A DNA stretch of 64,000 nt from Pseudofabraea citricarpa (Eukaryota > Ascomycota > Leotiomycetes > Helotiales > Dermateaceae): assembly GCA_029641185.1 (NCBI GenBank), contig JAPWGK010000002.1:3376352-3440351 (forward strand), in the 5' to 3' direction. Position numbers and translations under genes: made by a program. How positions within the stretch are numbered: the first letter of the stretch is position 1; each line of letters starts with the position of its first letter. Below, in pieces: positions 11,701-24,479 of this stretch. Below the pieces are notes generated by a model. That model saw nothing but the letters and a program-made list of their open reading frames with translations. It was not told the DNA's origin and made no database searches.

Positions 11701-14700
11701 TTAAGTATATATTAAAAGTAAATTTATCTTTTAATCTAAATATACTTTCCTCTAATATCTTAATTACTTCTAAGTTATTTTCTTTACTTAGTTACGTTTT
11801 AATTACTAGGCTAAGGTTATTTTCTTTACTTTATTTATTTATTTATATAAGGTTATTTTTTATATTTTATATTTTATAATAAGATAAATTATTATTATTA
11901 TTATTATTATTTATTATAATAAGATAATTAGATTTATTATTTTTTTTTCCTCTTATATCTAATATATTATTATTTAGCTAATACCTTTTAGCTAAGGGTA
12001 ATATTTTATTAAGCTTTATTAGAATAAAGCTAGTAATAATTATTATAAAGTTTTTCTTTATAATATAATAATTAATTACTTATATAATCTTTTTATCTAA
12101 GATAAATACTTAATAAATATAACTTTCTTTATATCTTATAAGTTTTCTAATAATAATTTTTCTTTTTACTTTCTTTTTTAGTTTCTTTCTAATTAGGTTA
12201 TATATTATAAATCTAATTCTTCGTATATATCTAAAGTTAAGATAAATATAATTTATTATCTTAAAAGAGGTTTTCCTAATAATATTATATAAATATTAGT
12301 TATAAATATACTAGGTTATTTATAATAGTTTAAGCTAATATTTAATTAGTATATTAAAGTTATAAGATAATATCTTTACTTATAATTATAAGTAATACTT
12401 AATATTTTCTATTATTTTATTTATCTAGGGATTATATATTATAAAAGACTCTTATATTATCTTTTTAGAAATTATAAACGTTTTTATTTAGTAAGATAAG
12501 TTTTTATTTATATTATTAAACTAAATTTAATAGAAGGTTTATCTTAGTTTTTCCTAATATTTCTTATAATATAAGAACTTCTTATATAACTCCCTTTTAT
12601 ATTTTAATAAATAATATACTCCTTCTTTTATAAAGTTATAATAGAAATATATAAAAAACTTAGCTTAATCGAAAGCTATAATTATTAGTCCTTATATATT
12701 AATATATATAAGATTATTTAATATTATTCTAGCCCGAATTTTTTTATTATATAATTTCTTTTTTAATTTTATATTAATATAATTTATATAAGTATATATT
12801 TCTAGTTTCTTTATAAAGTTAATTTCGTATAATATCTTTTATAATTTCTTAAGGTTTTATTTCCTAAGATAACTTAGTCGTTTATATTAGAAGATATATT
12901 TAGGTTTTATAATAAAAGCTAATATAATTATTTCGGTTAATTATTATTTTATAAGCGTAAATTCTAATATTTAGAGGTTATATTATAACTTTAATAGAAA
13001 TATAATATCGATTTTATTTTTCCTTTTAGCGCTCTTTCTACTAATAATTCCTTTCTTTAGGTTAAGATTTATTATAAGGTTTTTTTCTAGTAATTTTTTA
13101 TAAGATAAAAGGTTAATTCCTAAGATTAAATAATATATTATATCTAATAATACTAGGATTCTTATTTTTCTAGAGTTTATCTTATACTTTAGGTATATTA
13201 TATCTTTCCTAAGAAGTACTTATATAATTCCTTTAATCTCTTTTACTTTTTTTTTATTCTTTTTACTTATAGGTTTAAAAATACAAAATACGTCTCGATT
13301 ATTATAAATATATCTCGTATATTTATTATCTATTACCTAGGAGGTATTTTTTCTTACTAATATTAATAATATTATTTTAGTATATATAATATACGTAAGG
13401 TATACGAGTATTCCTAAGATAAGCGTATTATTATTCGAGTTATTATTATACCTAGGTTTTTTCTTTTTCTTATAACTTCTTTTTTTCTCTTTTATAATCT
13501 TCTTTTATTTTAGATATAAAAACTTAATAAAATATTTATTATTCGTATAATAATCTTTTTTATAAGTATTATAATACTTAATTTTAATCGTATACTTTCC
13601 TATTACTAAGGTTATAATTATTATATTAGAGCTTTTATATATTTATTATTCTTTTTTTTATATTATTATTTAGAGTCTTATAAAGTTTATTATCTTCTTA
13701 TTATCCCTAATATAATTATTATTTTAAGTCTAATATATCTTAAAAGACTCGAATATAAGAGTAAGTTTATATATATAAATTTATATAAGCTAGGCTATAA
13801 GTAATATTATATTATTAGATAAGAGTTTTAGTTTATTATTAAGAAATACGAAGCGATTATTATACTTTATAATAAATATCCTTATAATTATCTAAATATA
13901 AGAATATTAGTTTTCTTATAAGGTTATTAAATATAGCTAATCTCTTTAGCTTAAATAAGCTTTTTAGCTTAGCTAATAAGATTATTATATCGTTCGAGTT
14001 ATCTTTAATATATTAAAATATTATATATTTATATCTTAATTTAATTAGTTATAATATTTTATCTTATATTTTATTTTATTTATTAATCTTATATTTTTAT
14101 TTATCGTTTATTTCTCTTTTAATTAGTAATATTATAAGATAAATAATCTCGTTTATATTAGTATATTATATTTATCTTATTATTATTATACGTCTTATAA
14201 GCTTTTACTTTTCGTATATAATAATCTTCTTAATATAATAGTTTTTATAATAAAAAGTATTAATAATTTAATACTAGAATTCTTATTAGTTAATTTTATT
14301 AAGATAAAAGACTTATAAGAGGAGGTTTCTTATTAATTTCGTTTTAGATATCTTAGGTTTTCTTCTAATACTTTTCGTTTTATTAGTCTAATAAGTATCT
14401 TTAGTTTTAGTATAATAAGTTCTTTTTTAATAACTCTTTCGGACGTATATATTATAAATACTTTTTATAATATTATCTCTCGTACTTATAATTTAAATAA
14501 TAATATTAGGCTAAGTAATAAAAGTATTTCTTTAGATATTATTAATTTAGTATTATTAACTAAGACTAATAGTAAACTAGGTAATTTATAATCTAATAAA
14601 GATATATTTTCTTTAAAATCTTTAAGGGATATATTAAAAAGTAATAATATATATCTAGGAAAGAAATTTAGTCGAAAGTTAAGTTAAATATTTCTTTTAT

Positions 14701-15100
14701 TCTTAGGAAATTATTCTTTTAGTAATTTACTAAGATTAGGTTTTTATTTTATATTAATTAGTTATCTTAAATTTTCTAAGATAATTAAGAGAATCCTAAA
14801 GCTTATTTTTAGGGTTCTAGGGTAATCTAGTACTTATACGCTATCGTATATTACTCTTAGTAAATTTCCTAGCTATTTTTATTTTATTATATCTTCTAGT
14901 TATTTTTAGTAAAGTCGTATTATTACTATAATCTCTTTACTATTAGGTACTTATATAAAGGTTTTCTCTAAGATATATTTAATATTTTTAAAGGTATATT
15001 ATAGTATATCTTTTAGAATATTTTTAAGTATATATATAATATAATAAACTAATATATACTTAGTTAGATTTATAGCGCTAAGCCTAGGCTTATAACCTAG

Positions 15101-15249
15101 TAAAAATATAATAGGAAAGTATTTTATTATCTTATTCCTTAAGGAAATAAGAGAGAGCTAAACTAAGAAGTATTTATATATATTAAGGTTAGGTAATATA
15201 TTAGGTAATATATTAGGTAACTAAGTTAAGGCTTAGTAGTATTTTAATA
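15101..15249 (-). repeat. 5' LTR of copia element B
   Basis: Partner of 8,601-8,749. In minus-strand orientation it begins TATTAAAATACTAC (from TG) and ends TATTTTTA (from CA), followed by the primer-binding site. Slightly less mutated than its partner. Confidence 0.85.
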
Positions 15250-17626
15250 ATAATAATATTTCCTAACTATTTATATATATATATAACTAATATATAAAAT
15301 CTAACTAGTTTATTATTATAATATAATATATATATATATAAAATAGCTTCTAATATTTCCTTTAAAGGAAATAAATTAATTAATATAACTAATTATATCA
15401 AATAAAAAATTAATATTTATTTATTCCTTAAAATTAATAGTTTTATATCTTATATTAATAATACTAAAACCGAATCTAATAAAAACTTATATTTTAATAA
15501 AAAGTTATTTAATTCTAATAAAGTTAATTATAAAAAACCTTTTAGTAAGAAATTAGTAGTTAAATATTATAAAAAAGAATCTAAATATAATAGGAATAAT
15601 TTAAAAGTACTAGGTACCTTATAATTTATTATTTTAATTAAAATAAATAAAAGATTTAAGAATTAAAAAAATACTAATAACTTATATTTAGCTATTAATA
15701 ATATCTTTAGTAAATCTACTATTAAATTAATAGGGAGATACTTTAATAAATTAATTAAAGCTAATTATAATTCTTATTTAAATATTAATAAATATACTAG
15801 TATTATTTAATTATTAAATATATATTTAAAAGAATTAGGTTATAAAGTTCCTAGAATATTTTTAGTATAAATTATATTTAAAGGATTATTTAGCTCTTTT
15901 AATTTATTCGCCTCTAGGAAATTTAAGGAATTAAGAAAGAATATTAAATTAATTAATATTCCTAAATTAATATCTAAATTAATTTTAGAGGAATAATAAA
16001 TAAATATTAATATAAAAGCTAATAAAGCTAGTAATAGTAAAAATATTCCTTATTATAAATCGTATAATAAAAAAGATTATCTTAAATCTAATTATTTTAT
16101 TAAATATCCTAAATTATATAATAAAAATAATACGAATAAAAAGAATAAAAAGAAGTTTTTAAATAAAAATAATTCGAATAAATCTAATTTAAATAATAAT
16201 AAAAAATAAAAGAATTTAAATAAAAAATCGAATACTAAGGATAATTCGACTAAATTAATTATATTAGAATATATAAATTTATATTATATTAAATCTAAAG
16301 ATAATAATCCTAGTATTAATTTAGTTAATTATTTAGATAATAAAATTATCCTTAATTTAGGTACTATTAAATATTATACAAATAATAAAAATTAATTATT
16401 AGATTATAAACTAATTAATAATAAAAATATTATACTAGCTAATAGTAATAAAATTCCTATTAAAAGAATAAGAAATATTCTTATATTATATAAAGATTAG
16501 GAAATTATTATTATAAAAATTAATTATATTTCTAAATTAAAAACTACTTTAATTAATACTAAAGAATTAACTAATAAAAAGTAAACCTTAGTATTTTCGA
16601 ATAATAAAGCGTATATAACTAATATTAATAAATTAATTAAAATCGAAGTTATTTAGATATTTAAGTAAATTATAATATACTTAAACTTATAATATATAAA
16701 GTTAAAAGTATTCCTAAAAAGGAAACTAATTTAGACTTATATTATAAAAGATTAAGTTATATAAATAAAAACTTTATAATTAAAATTATAAAAAATACTA
16801 AAAAATTAATTATTCCTAATAATAAAAATTATAATAATTATAATTTATATTATTATAATAAATTTACTAAAATAATTAGTCGAATTCTATAAAAAGAACT
16901 TATTATTATATTAATTAATTTTAATATAAATTTATATAATTCTTTTAAAATACTAGGAATAAAAGGCTAAAAATATTTTATAACTTTTACTTATAATAAA
17001 TCTAAGTATATTTAGTTATATAATATAAAATTAAAAGCCGAAGCTATAAATATATTAATTAATTTTTATAATTTAATTAAATATTAATTTAATATAAAAA
17101 ATAAAGTATTAAGGTTAAATAATACTCTTAAATTAAAATTAAATAAATAGATTTTATTTACTAATTTAAAAGGAATTATATCTAAATATATAAGTTCTTA
17201 TACCTAATTATAAAATAATATATTAAAGCGTTTAAATTATTATATTATAAAACGATTAGTTAGTATTTATAAAGAGAAAAATATTCCCTTAAAACTTTAG
17301 CTTTATATAATTTAATTTATAGCTTATTATATATATAAAAAATAAAACTTATAATTTTATTATAAATAAAACTTCGTATAAAGTTATTACTAATAATAAA
17401 CCTAATATTTCTTATATTAAAATAATAGGTTTTTTATATTATATATTAAAACCTAAAGAAAAAAGAAATAATAAATTTACTAATAAAATAAATAAAAGAA
17501 TATTATTAAGCTTCGAATCGTCTAATAATTACTTAGTATATATACCTAATAAAGGTATTATTAGTACTAGGGATATAATAATAAAAGAAGAATTATATTA
17601 TAAAGATAATTATATTAATACGAAAA

Positions 17627-18370
17627 ATATCTATAAACTAGGAAAGTTATTAGTAATACTAAAAGTATACTAATAATATTAAAAGGTAATAATCTTATAT
17701 CCTACTTTCTAGTACGATTAATAAGAGTATAAGTACGTTTAATAAGCTTTTAGTAATAAACGTAATATACTAAGCGTATTTAATATAATTAGAAAACTAT
17801 TATATATAATTAATACTTTTTGCCGAATCTCTAAGTAAAATTATAAGCGAATCTTTTTTTTATTTTTAAATATTATTATTATTACTATTATTATTATTAT
17901 TATTACTATTATTACTACTATTACTACTATTACTATTACTTATATATTATTATATATATTATATAAGAACGAATTTATACGAATCGAACGAATATATTAA
18001 TTATTTTTATATAATATAATTATTCGTATATATATATAAGTTACGAAAAGGGAATTATATTAAAACACGTATAAGCTAACGTTATTCCGGTCACGTGACG
18101 CGGGCTAATATAAGTCCGACCTAGAAGGATATTCGATTATTAGAGTAATAGTTACTCTAATATTATATAACCTTCCTTTAGTACGATTAGCTAACTAGCA
18201 CGAAATAATATTATAATTAGCTAGCTAATATAAAATAATATTATAAAATATATATTATAATTATAAGGTATACTACTAATAATATTAAACGCGACTAAAG
18301 CGCTTATTAAACGTATTTTTCGCTTAGTAAGCGGAATAATATTATTCCTAGTAATTCCTAGTTTATAAAT
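17627..18370 (-). mobile_element. Short terminal-inverted-repeat element, copy B (RIP-mutated, inverted)
   Basis: About 744 bp, the reverse complement of copies A and C. It starts ATATCTATAAACTAGGAA and ends TTCCTAGTTTATAAATAAA. It interrupts the integrase-to-RT part of copia element A. It keeps the CACGTG at 18,092-18,097 found at the matching position in copy A (6,436) and in pristine copy C (19,140). Confidence 0.8.
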
Positions 18371-18513
18371 AAATTATTTAGATTTATTATCTAAAGAATT
18401 ATCTAATTTTAATATTATATTATCTTATAAAAATTCGGATATACTAGAAAATTCGAATAATTCGAATAATAATTTAGATATTAAGGAAATTCCTAGACCT
18501 AAATTATAAGAAG

Positions 18514-18659
<146 letters not shown>

Positions 18660-18892
18660 GATAATTCTATTAACAAATTAAGTCCTAAATATAATATAAG
18701 AATAAATAATCCTAATATAAATATAAGATTAAAATATTATAAAAATAAAAAATCTAAATATTTAGGCTTATTATTACTTAATAACTACGAAAATAATTAT
18801 AATAATTATAATTATAATAATAATAATAATAATATATTAATTTTAAACCTAGCTCTTCTAGCTTATATATTTATAAATTTAGGGGACGTAAA

Positions 18893-19579
18893 TACATCCG
18901 CAAACCGGGAATTGCTAGGAATAACGTTATTCCGCTTACCAAGCGAAAGGTGCGTTTGGCGGGCGCTCTAGCGCACCTTTGGCACTATTAGCAGCGTGCC
19001 TTATAATTATGGCACGCGTTTCGCAACGTTATTCCGTGCCGGTTAGCTAACCGCACCGAAGGCAGGTCACGTGACATCGGAACGACTATTACCCCGACGG
19101 TCGAATAACCCTCCGGGTCGGACCTGTATTCGCCCGCGTCACGTGACCGGAACAACGTCGGCCCGTATATGTTTTGATGTGGTTCCCTTTTCGGAACTTA
19201 TATATATATACGAATAACCATATTATATAAAAATAATCAATATATTCGTTCGATTCGTACAAATTCGTTCCCATATATAACGTGCGTGATAGTATATAAG
19301 TGGTAGTAGTAGTGGTAGTGGTGGTGGTGGTAATATTCAAAAAAAAAAAAAGATTCGCTTAAGGTTTTCCTCAAAAAATTAGCTAAAAGCGTCGACTGCG
19401 CACGGTGGTTTTCCAACTGCACCAAACGCGCTTAGCGTATTACGTTTGCTGCCAAAAGCTCGCTAAACGCACCTATGCCTTTGCCAATCGCGCTAGAAAG
19501 CGGGACATGAGATTATCGCCTTTTGGCACCATTGGCACGCTTTTGGCACTACCAACAACTTTCCCGGTTTGCGGATGTA
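18893..19579 (+). mobile_element. Pristine terminal-inverted-repeat element, copy C (MITE-like)
   Basis: It is bounded by a perfect 19-bp inverted repeat, TACATCCGCAAACCGGGAA at 18,893-18,911 and its complement at 19,561-19,579. If the outer TA is a duplicated target, as in Tc1/mariner-type elements, the element proper is 683 bp with 17-bp ends. Composition is normal with intact CA and TG, unlike everything around it. No transposase frame exists, so it depended on a partner in trans. Inside are a 9-bp hairpin (AAAGGTGCG / CGCACCTTT, about 18,944-18,980), repeated TTTGGCAC motifs near both ends that may be transposase sites, two CACGTG palindromes (19,068-19,073 and 19,140-19,145), and a GTG/GTA run at about 19,300-19,331. 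The superfamily is inferred only from the TA and is not proven. Confidence 0.85.
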
Positions 19580-21216
19580 ATACTAATTTAAATAATAATA
19601 ATAATTTTTAAATTTTAGAAAATTATATTAATAATATTATTATTAATAATAATAAAATTATTATTCCTAAGGAATTAGTAAAAAGTCGAATTCTAGAACC
19701 TAATAATTATAAAGAAGCTATAAATAATCCCTATAATAATTATTAGAATAAAACTATAATAAAAGAATTAGAAACCTTAAAATCGAATAATATATATAAC
19801 TTAGTAAAACTACCTAATAATTATATAAAACTACTTAAAACTAGATAGGTTTATAAATTAAAAGAAAGTAATATATATTACGAATTTAAAGCTCGATTTA
19901 TAGCTAAAGGTTTCGAATAATTATATAATATTAATTATATTAATACTTTTGCTAGTATTATTAAATAAATAATATAGAAAATAATATTCGTATTAGCTTT
20001 ATTAAATAATTAGGATATATATAAAATTAATATAATATCTGCTTTTATATAAGATAATATAGATAATAATATATATTTATATTAACCTATAGGATTTAAA
20101 AATAAAGAAAATCCTAATTATATACTTAAATTAAATAAGGCTTTATATAATTTAAAATAATTTGCTCGTATATAATATTATACGCTTAAAAATATATTAG
20201 TAATCGAATTAGGTTTTAAACTTTTACTAACTAAAGCGTATATATTTATAAATAATAATACTAATATTATTATAATCGTATACGTAGATAATTTAGTAGT
20301 AGTTAGTAATATTAATAATATTAATAAATTTATTACTAATATATCTAAATATCTAAAAGTTAAAAACCTAGACTTTATTAAGGAATATTTAGGAATATAA
20401 ATCGATTATATTAAAAATTAATTACTTAAATTATATTAAGAGAAATATATATATAAGATCCTTAAAAAATTTAATATAATTAATTATAAACTAATTAATA
20501 CGCCTATAGATTATAAAATTAAATTAGAACCGAATAAATATACTAGGTTAATTACTAATATTAAATAAGCTTAAATAGCTATTAGTTTTTTTATAATCCT
20601 AATATTATATATAATATAATTAAATTATCTCGATTTATTTTAAATCCTAGTAATATTTATATAACTACTATTAAACGAATATTTAGATATTTAAAAGGAA
20701 CTATAAATAAAAGAACGAATTATTTATATAATCCTTATATAAATAGATTTTATAATTTAGATTACGTAGGTGATTTAAAATAATATAAATTAACTAGCAG
20801 ATATATATTCTTCTTAGGAAATAATCTTATATCGTAGAAATCAAAATTATAGTTAATAATAGCTTAAAGTATTATAGAGGCTAAATATATAGCTATATAT
20901 ATATAATAGTAAAAGAATTAATATATATTAAATTAATTATAAAGGAATTAGGATTTTATAATTAAGAAAAATTCCCTTTATATACTAATAATAATAGAGC
21001 TTTATTATTAGCTAAGAATCCTAAATTTTATAAAAGAACTAAGTATATAATAGTAAAATATTATTATATTTATAATTTAGTTAATAAATAAATAATCGAC
21101 TTAATATATATAAACACGAATAATTAAAAAGTAGATAGTTTAATAAAGCTACTTGAAAAATATAAATTTGATTAATTTATAAATCAAATTAATATTAAAT
21201 AATATATATATATATA

Positions 21217-21583
<367 letters not shown>

Positions 21584-21618
21584 AATTAAATATATAAAAA
21601 GTCCGTATTAAGGGAACG

Positions 21619-22243
21619 TATTAGATATTATTATATATAATATCGTACTTTTATATAAACTTATATAGTTTAAGGTTTTTATAGCTTTAGGAACAAAAAA
21701 TAACTAAATTGATTTTTCCTAACTTAGTTATATAACTTTCCTAAAAAGGAAAAGTCTTATCCTATATAGTTTTTTATAAGGATTCTAAATTAGGAACAAA
21801 TTTCTAAATCGAGACTAGTCTAATAGAATAATCTGGGTTTTTAGTAGTATATACGATTTTTCGATTAAGTTTACTTAAATTATATAATATTAAACTTAAT
21901 TTATACTTTTTATAATTTCTAGTATATTCGATTATAAATTAACGATTATAAATTAATCTTGTATTATAATAATTGCTTACAAATATATATTAATTTATAA
22001 TTAATATTATTAATATAATACGTGATATCAAATAAACTAGAATCAAATATTTATATATATAATAAGGTAGTTATTCCTAAGCTACAAAGACTAACACAAA
22101 TATAATATATATATAACTTATTTAATATATTCTATTATATTAATTATTCTTTAACTATTTACTAAGTTTATCACGTGATAGGATCCGTTCGATGCTATAT
22201 ATATTACTAGTACTTATATATTAGTATTATATATACTCTAATA
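21619..22243 (+). repeat. 3' LTR of copia element A, less mutated
   Basis: Partner of 7,076-7,701. It still carries many CA and TG dinucleotides that are TA in the 5' LTR, for example ATCACGTGATAGGATCC at about 22,171 against ATTATATAATAAGATCC in the 5' copy. A purine tract lies just upstream. Confidence 0.85.
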
Positions 22244-22245
22244 CT

Positions 22246-22397
22246 CTAGTTAGTATTATCTTTAGCTTAAGTATTATTATCTTATCTCTAGTTAATATTA
22301 TTTTTAGCTTAAGTATTATTATCTTATTCCTAGTTAGTATTATCTTTAACTTAAGTATTATTATCTTATCTCTAGTTAGTATTATCTCTAGCTTTAG
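22246..22397. repeat. 42-bp tandem repeat, about 3.6 units
   Basis: Three full units and a 26-bp part unit, each starting CTAGTTARTATTATYTTTAR and ending TATTATCTTAT. The array begins three bases after the end of the copia A 3' LTR. Confidence 0.85.
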
Positions 22398-23359
22398 TAA
22401 TTTAATTTTTATTAAAAGATTTTAATATTTAATTAATACTTTCTAGGTTTAGCTTATTCTTAATAATTTAGGTATAAATATATTTATATTTTAACTAATT
22501 CTTATAAAATTTACCCTTAGTAATAATAATATAAAAGCTAGTTTTATAAGTAATATTAAAGGCTTAATATATAAGAGGTTAGCTTCTACTTAATCTAACT
22601 TAAAGGTTTATTATATTACTAATTATAATATTAAAATCTTAAGCTTAAGAGATAAGAACTAAAACTTTATTATAATTATTTATAAAGCTAGCTTTCTTAG
22701 TATAAATTAGATTACTTAGTATTAGGAAAGCTTAATTATCTTATATATTATTAGTAATTCTACTAATAAACTTATCGTATCTTTTATTTAGATAATCCTT
22801 ATATAATCTAACGTATATATAATATATAACCTTTTATTATATAATATAATAAGTAATAAAAGATATATACTTAATAAAGAATTTATTCTTAACTATCTTC
22901 TCTATTAAATTAATTAAAAATATAACCGATTCTAAGTTTAAGTAAAAATTAGATATATAATCTTTAATATTCTAATTATTTTTAATCTTAAAATAATATA
23001 AAGGGATATTATTCTAGTAATCTAGAAAATAATACTTAAAAAAGTCTAGGTAAACGAGAGTTAGTATATAGTTTATAAGATCTTTTATATATAAAATATT
23101 TATAATTTATTTATTATAAAAGATATTTAAGTATATTATTATAATACTTAGGGCTTCTTATTAATTAAAATATAACTTAATATATAATTAATAATTATAA
23201 TAAAGGAAGCTAATAAGAGATTAACTAAGTTTAAAGCTATAATTTAGTTCTCTTATAAAAAGAACTTAAGATATTAGTTAATTATTATTACTAGTAATTT
23301 ATATTTTATTAAAGTTATAAAAGGTTAGCGGAGCGTATTAATTATTATATAAGTATATA
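22398..23359. other. RIP-mutated DNA, nothing recognised
   Basis: About 960 bases of AT-rich sequence with no LTR match or domain that I can read. Confidence 0.5.
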
Positions 23360-24466
23360 TATTCGAATAAGTAGTTGAGTTACCGATAATTTTATTATTT
23401 GAGGGATAAATTTATCCTTATATAGATAATTTATAATAACCCTTATAAGTAATTAAATAATTAGTAACCTTTATAAGTAACTAATATTTAATAACCTTTA
23501 TAGGTAACTAATATAATAGTAACCTTAATATATAACTCTATTATAATTAGTTTACCTTAAGAGGTTACTAACAGGTAATTACCTTAATAGGTAAACCTTA
23601 AATATATCTTAATAGCTATTTTCTATATATAATATAATTTGATATATTTATAACTTAAATTCGAATAATTAATTCGATTAAATTATAACTAAGTAAATAG
23701 TAGTAATTTCCTAAAAAGGAAATTTATTATAAGTAAATTATATAAAACTTAATTTATACTAAAAATAGATTTTAGTATATAATTATTACGTGTTTTAATA
23801 ATAATTAAACTAGTAGTTTTTATAGTTTTAATCACGTGATAGAATCTTTGATTCTTACTTATTAAATTTATAGTATAAGGAATTTACTAAGTATCTGAAA
23901 ATATATAATTATTATATATTATATATATAATATATTTTTATATTTTACTTAAATTTATAAGTTATATTTAATACTTATTAAAATATATAATATATAAAAG
24001 TATTATATAACTTTATTACGTTTTTAGTTATAATTATATCTTATATTTAATATTCTCCTATAATTAATATTTATTATTTTATTATTTACTATTATTATTA
24101 TTATTATTTTTTTACTATTATTATAGTTTTTATATTCTTTATTTATATAATAATAATATTAATATTAATTATAAGTAGTAATATATTTATATATAAAGTA
24201 TTTATATATATCTTTGTTAATATACTAGTACTACCTAATATAATATAAGGTGATTAAGGGTGATTACCTAGGATTTTACATAGAGTTAGTAGGATTTACT
24301 AAGTATACGTACTTGAATCGGGTTAATAATAGTTATTATATTCTAAGAGGAGGATCGTAAGGATTATAATATTATATAAGTGAAAGTAAATTTACTAAGT
24401 TTAATCGAATAATATATTACGTAATTAGTTATATAATACTACTAATACTAGTAACTTTTTACAAGT
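23360..24466. repeat. Partly RIP-mutated stretch, possible LTR of the neighbouring minus-strand copia relic
   Basis: Here CA and TG survive at a visibly higher rate (TTGAGTTACC, TTTGAGGG, ACAGGTAATT, GGTGATTAAGG, CTTGAATCGGG, TTTTTACAAG). Short repeats of TAACCTTTATAAGTAACT type occur at about 23,430-23,600, and a CACGTG stands near 23,830. The right edge ACTTTTTACA at about 24,456-24,465 could be the CA end of an LTR, as pol sequence on the minus strand lies just to the right. I found no convincing partner copy near 27,200, so the LTR reading is tentative. Confidence 0.35.
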
Positions 24467-24479
24467 TAGTAAATTATTA

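Larger units (their letters stand above)
8601..15249 (-). mobile_element. Copia element B, minus strand, nested inside element A (RIP-mutated)
   Basis: Two matching 149-bp LTRs (8,601-8,749 and 15,101-15,249) bound a 6,649-bp element. Beside the right LTR, on the minus strand, 15,083-15,097 reads GGTTATAAGCCTAGG, a primer-binding site of the initiator-tRNA-Met type, so the element runs right to left. The minus-strand translation near 10,964-10,993 reads IVYINNLLIF, the copia reverse transcriptase YVDD box with Asp changed to Asn by RIP. Other pol domains must be present but are too damaged for me to place. All frames are broken. Insertion into A is shown by A's leader ending at 8,600 and its gag-pol resuming after 15,249. 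Confidence 0.8.

Noticed and set aside
19089..19611. Three open frames of 62-83 codons in the pristine inverted-repeat element
   Set aside because: They overlap on both strands, include simple-repeat translations (Thr and His runs), end in flanking DNA and show no transposase motif. They are open only because the element escaped RIP.
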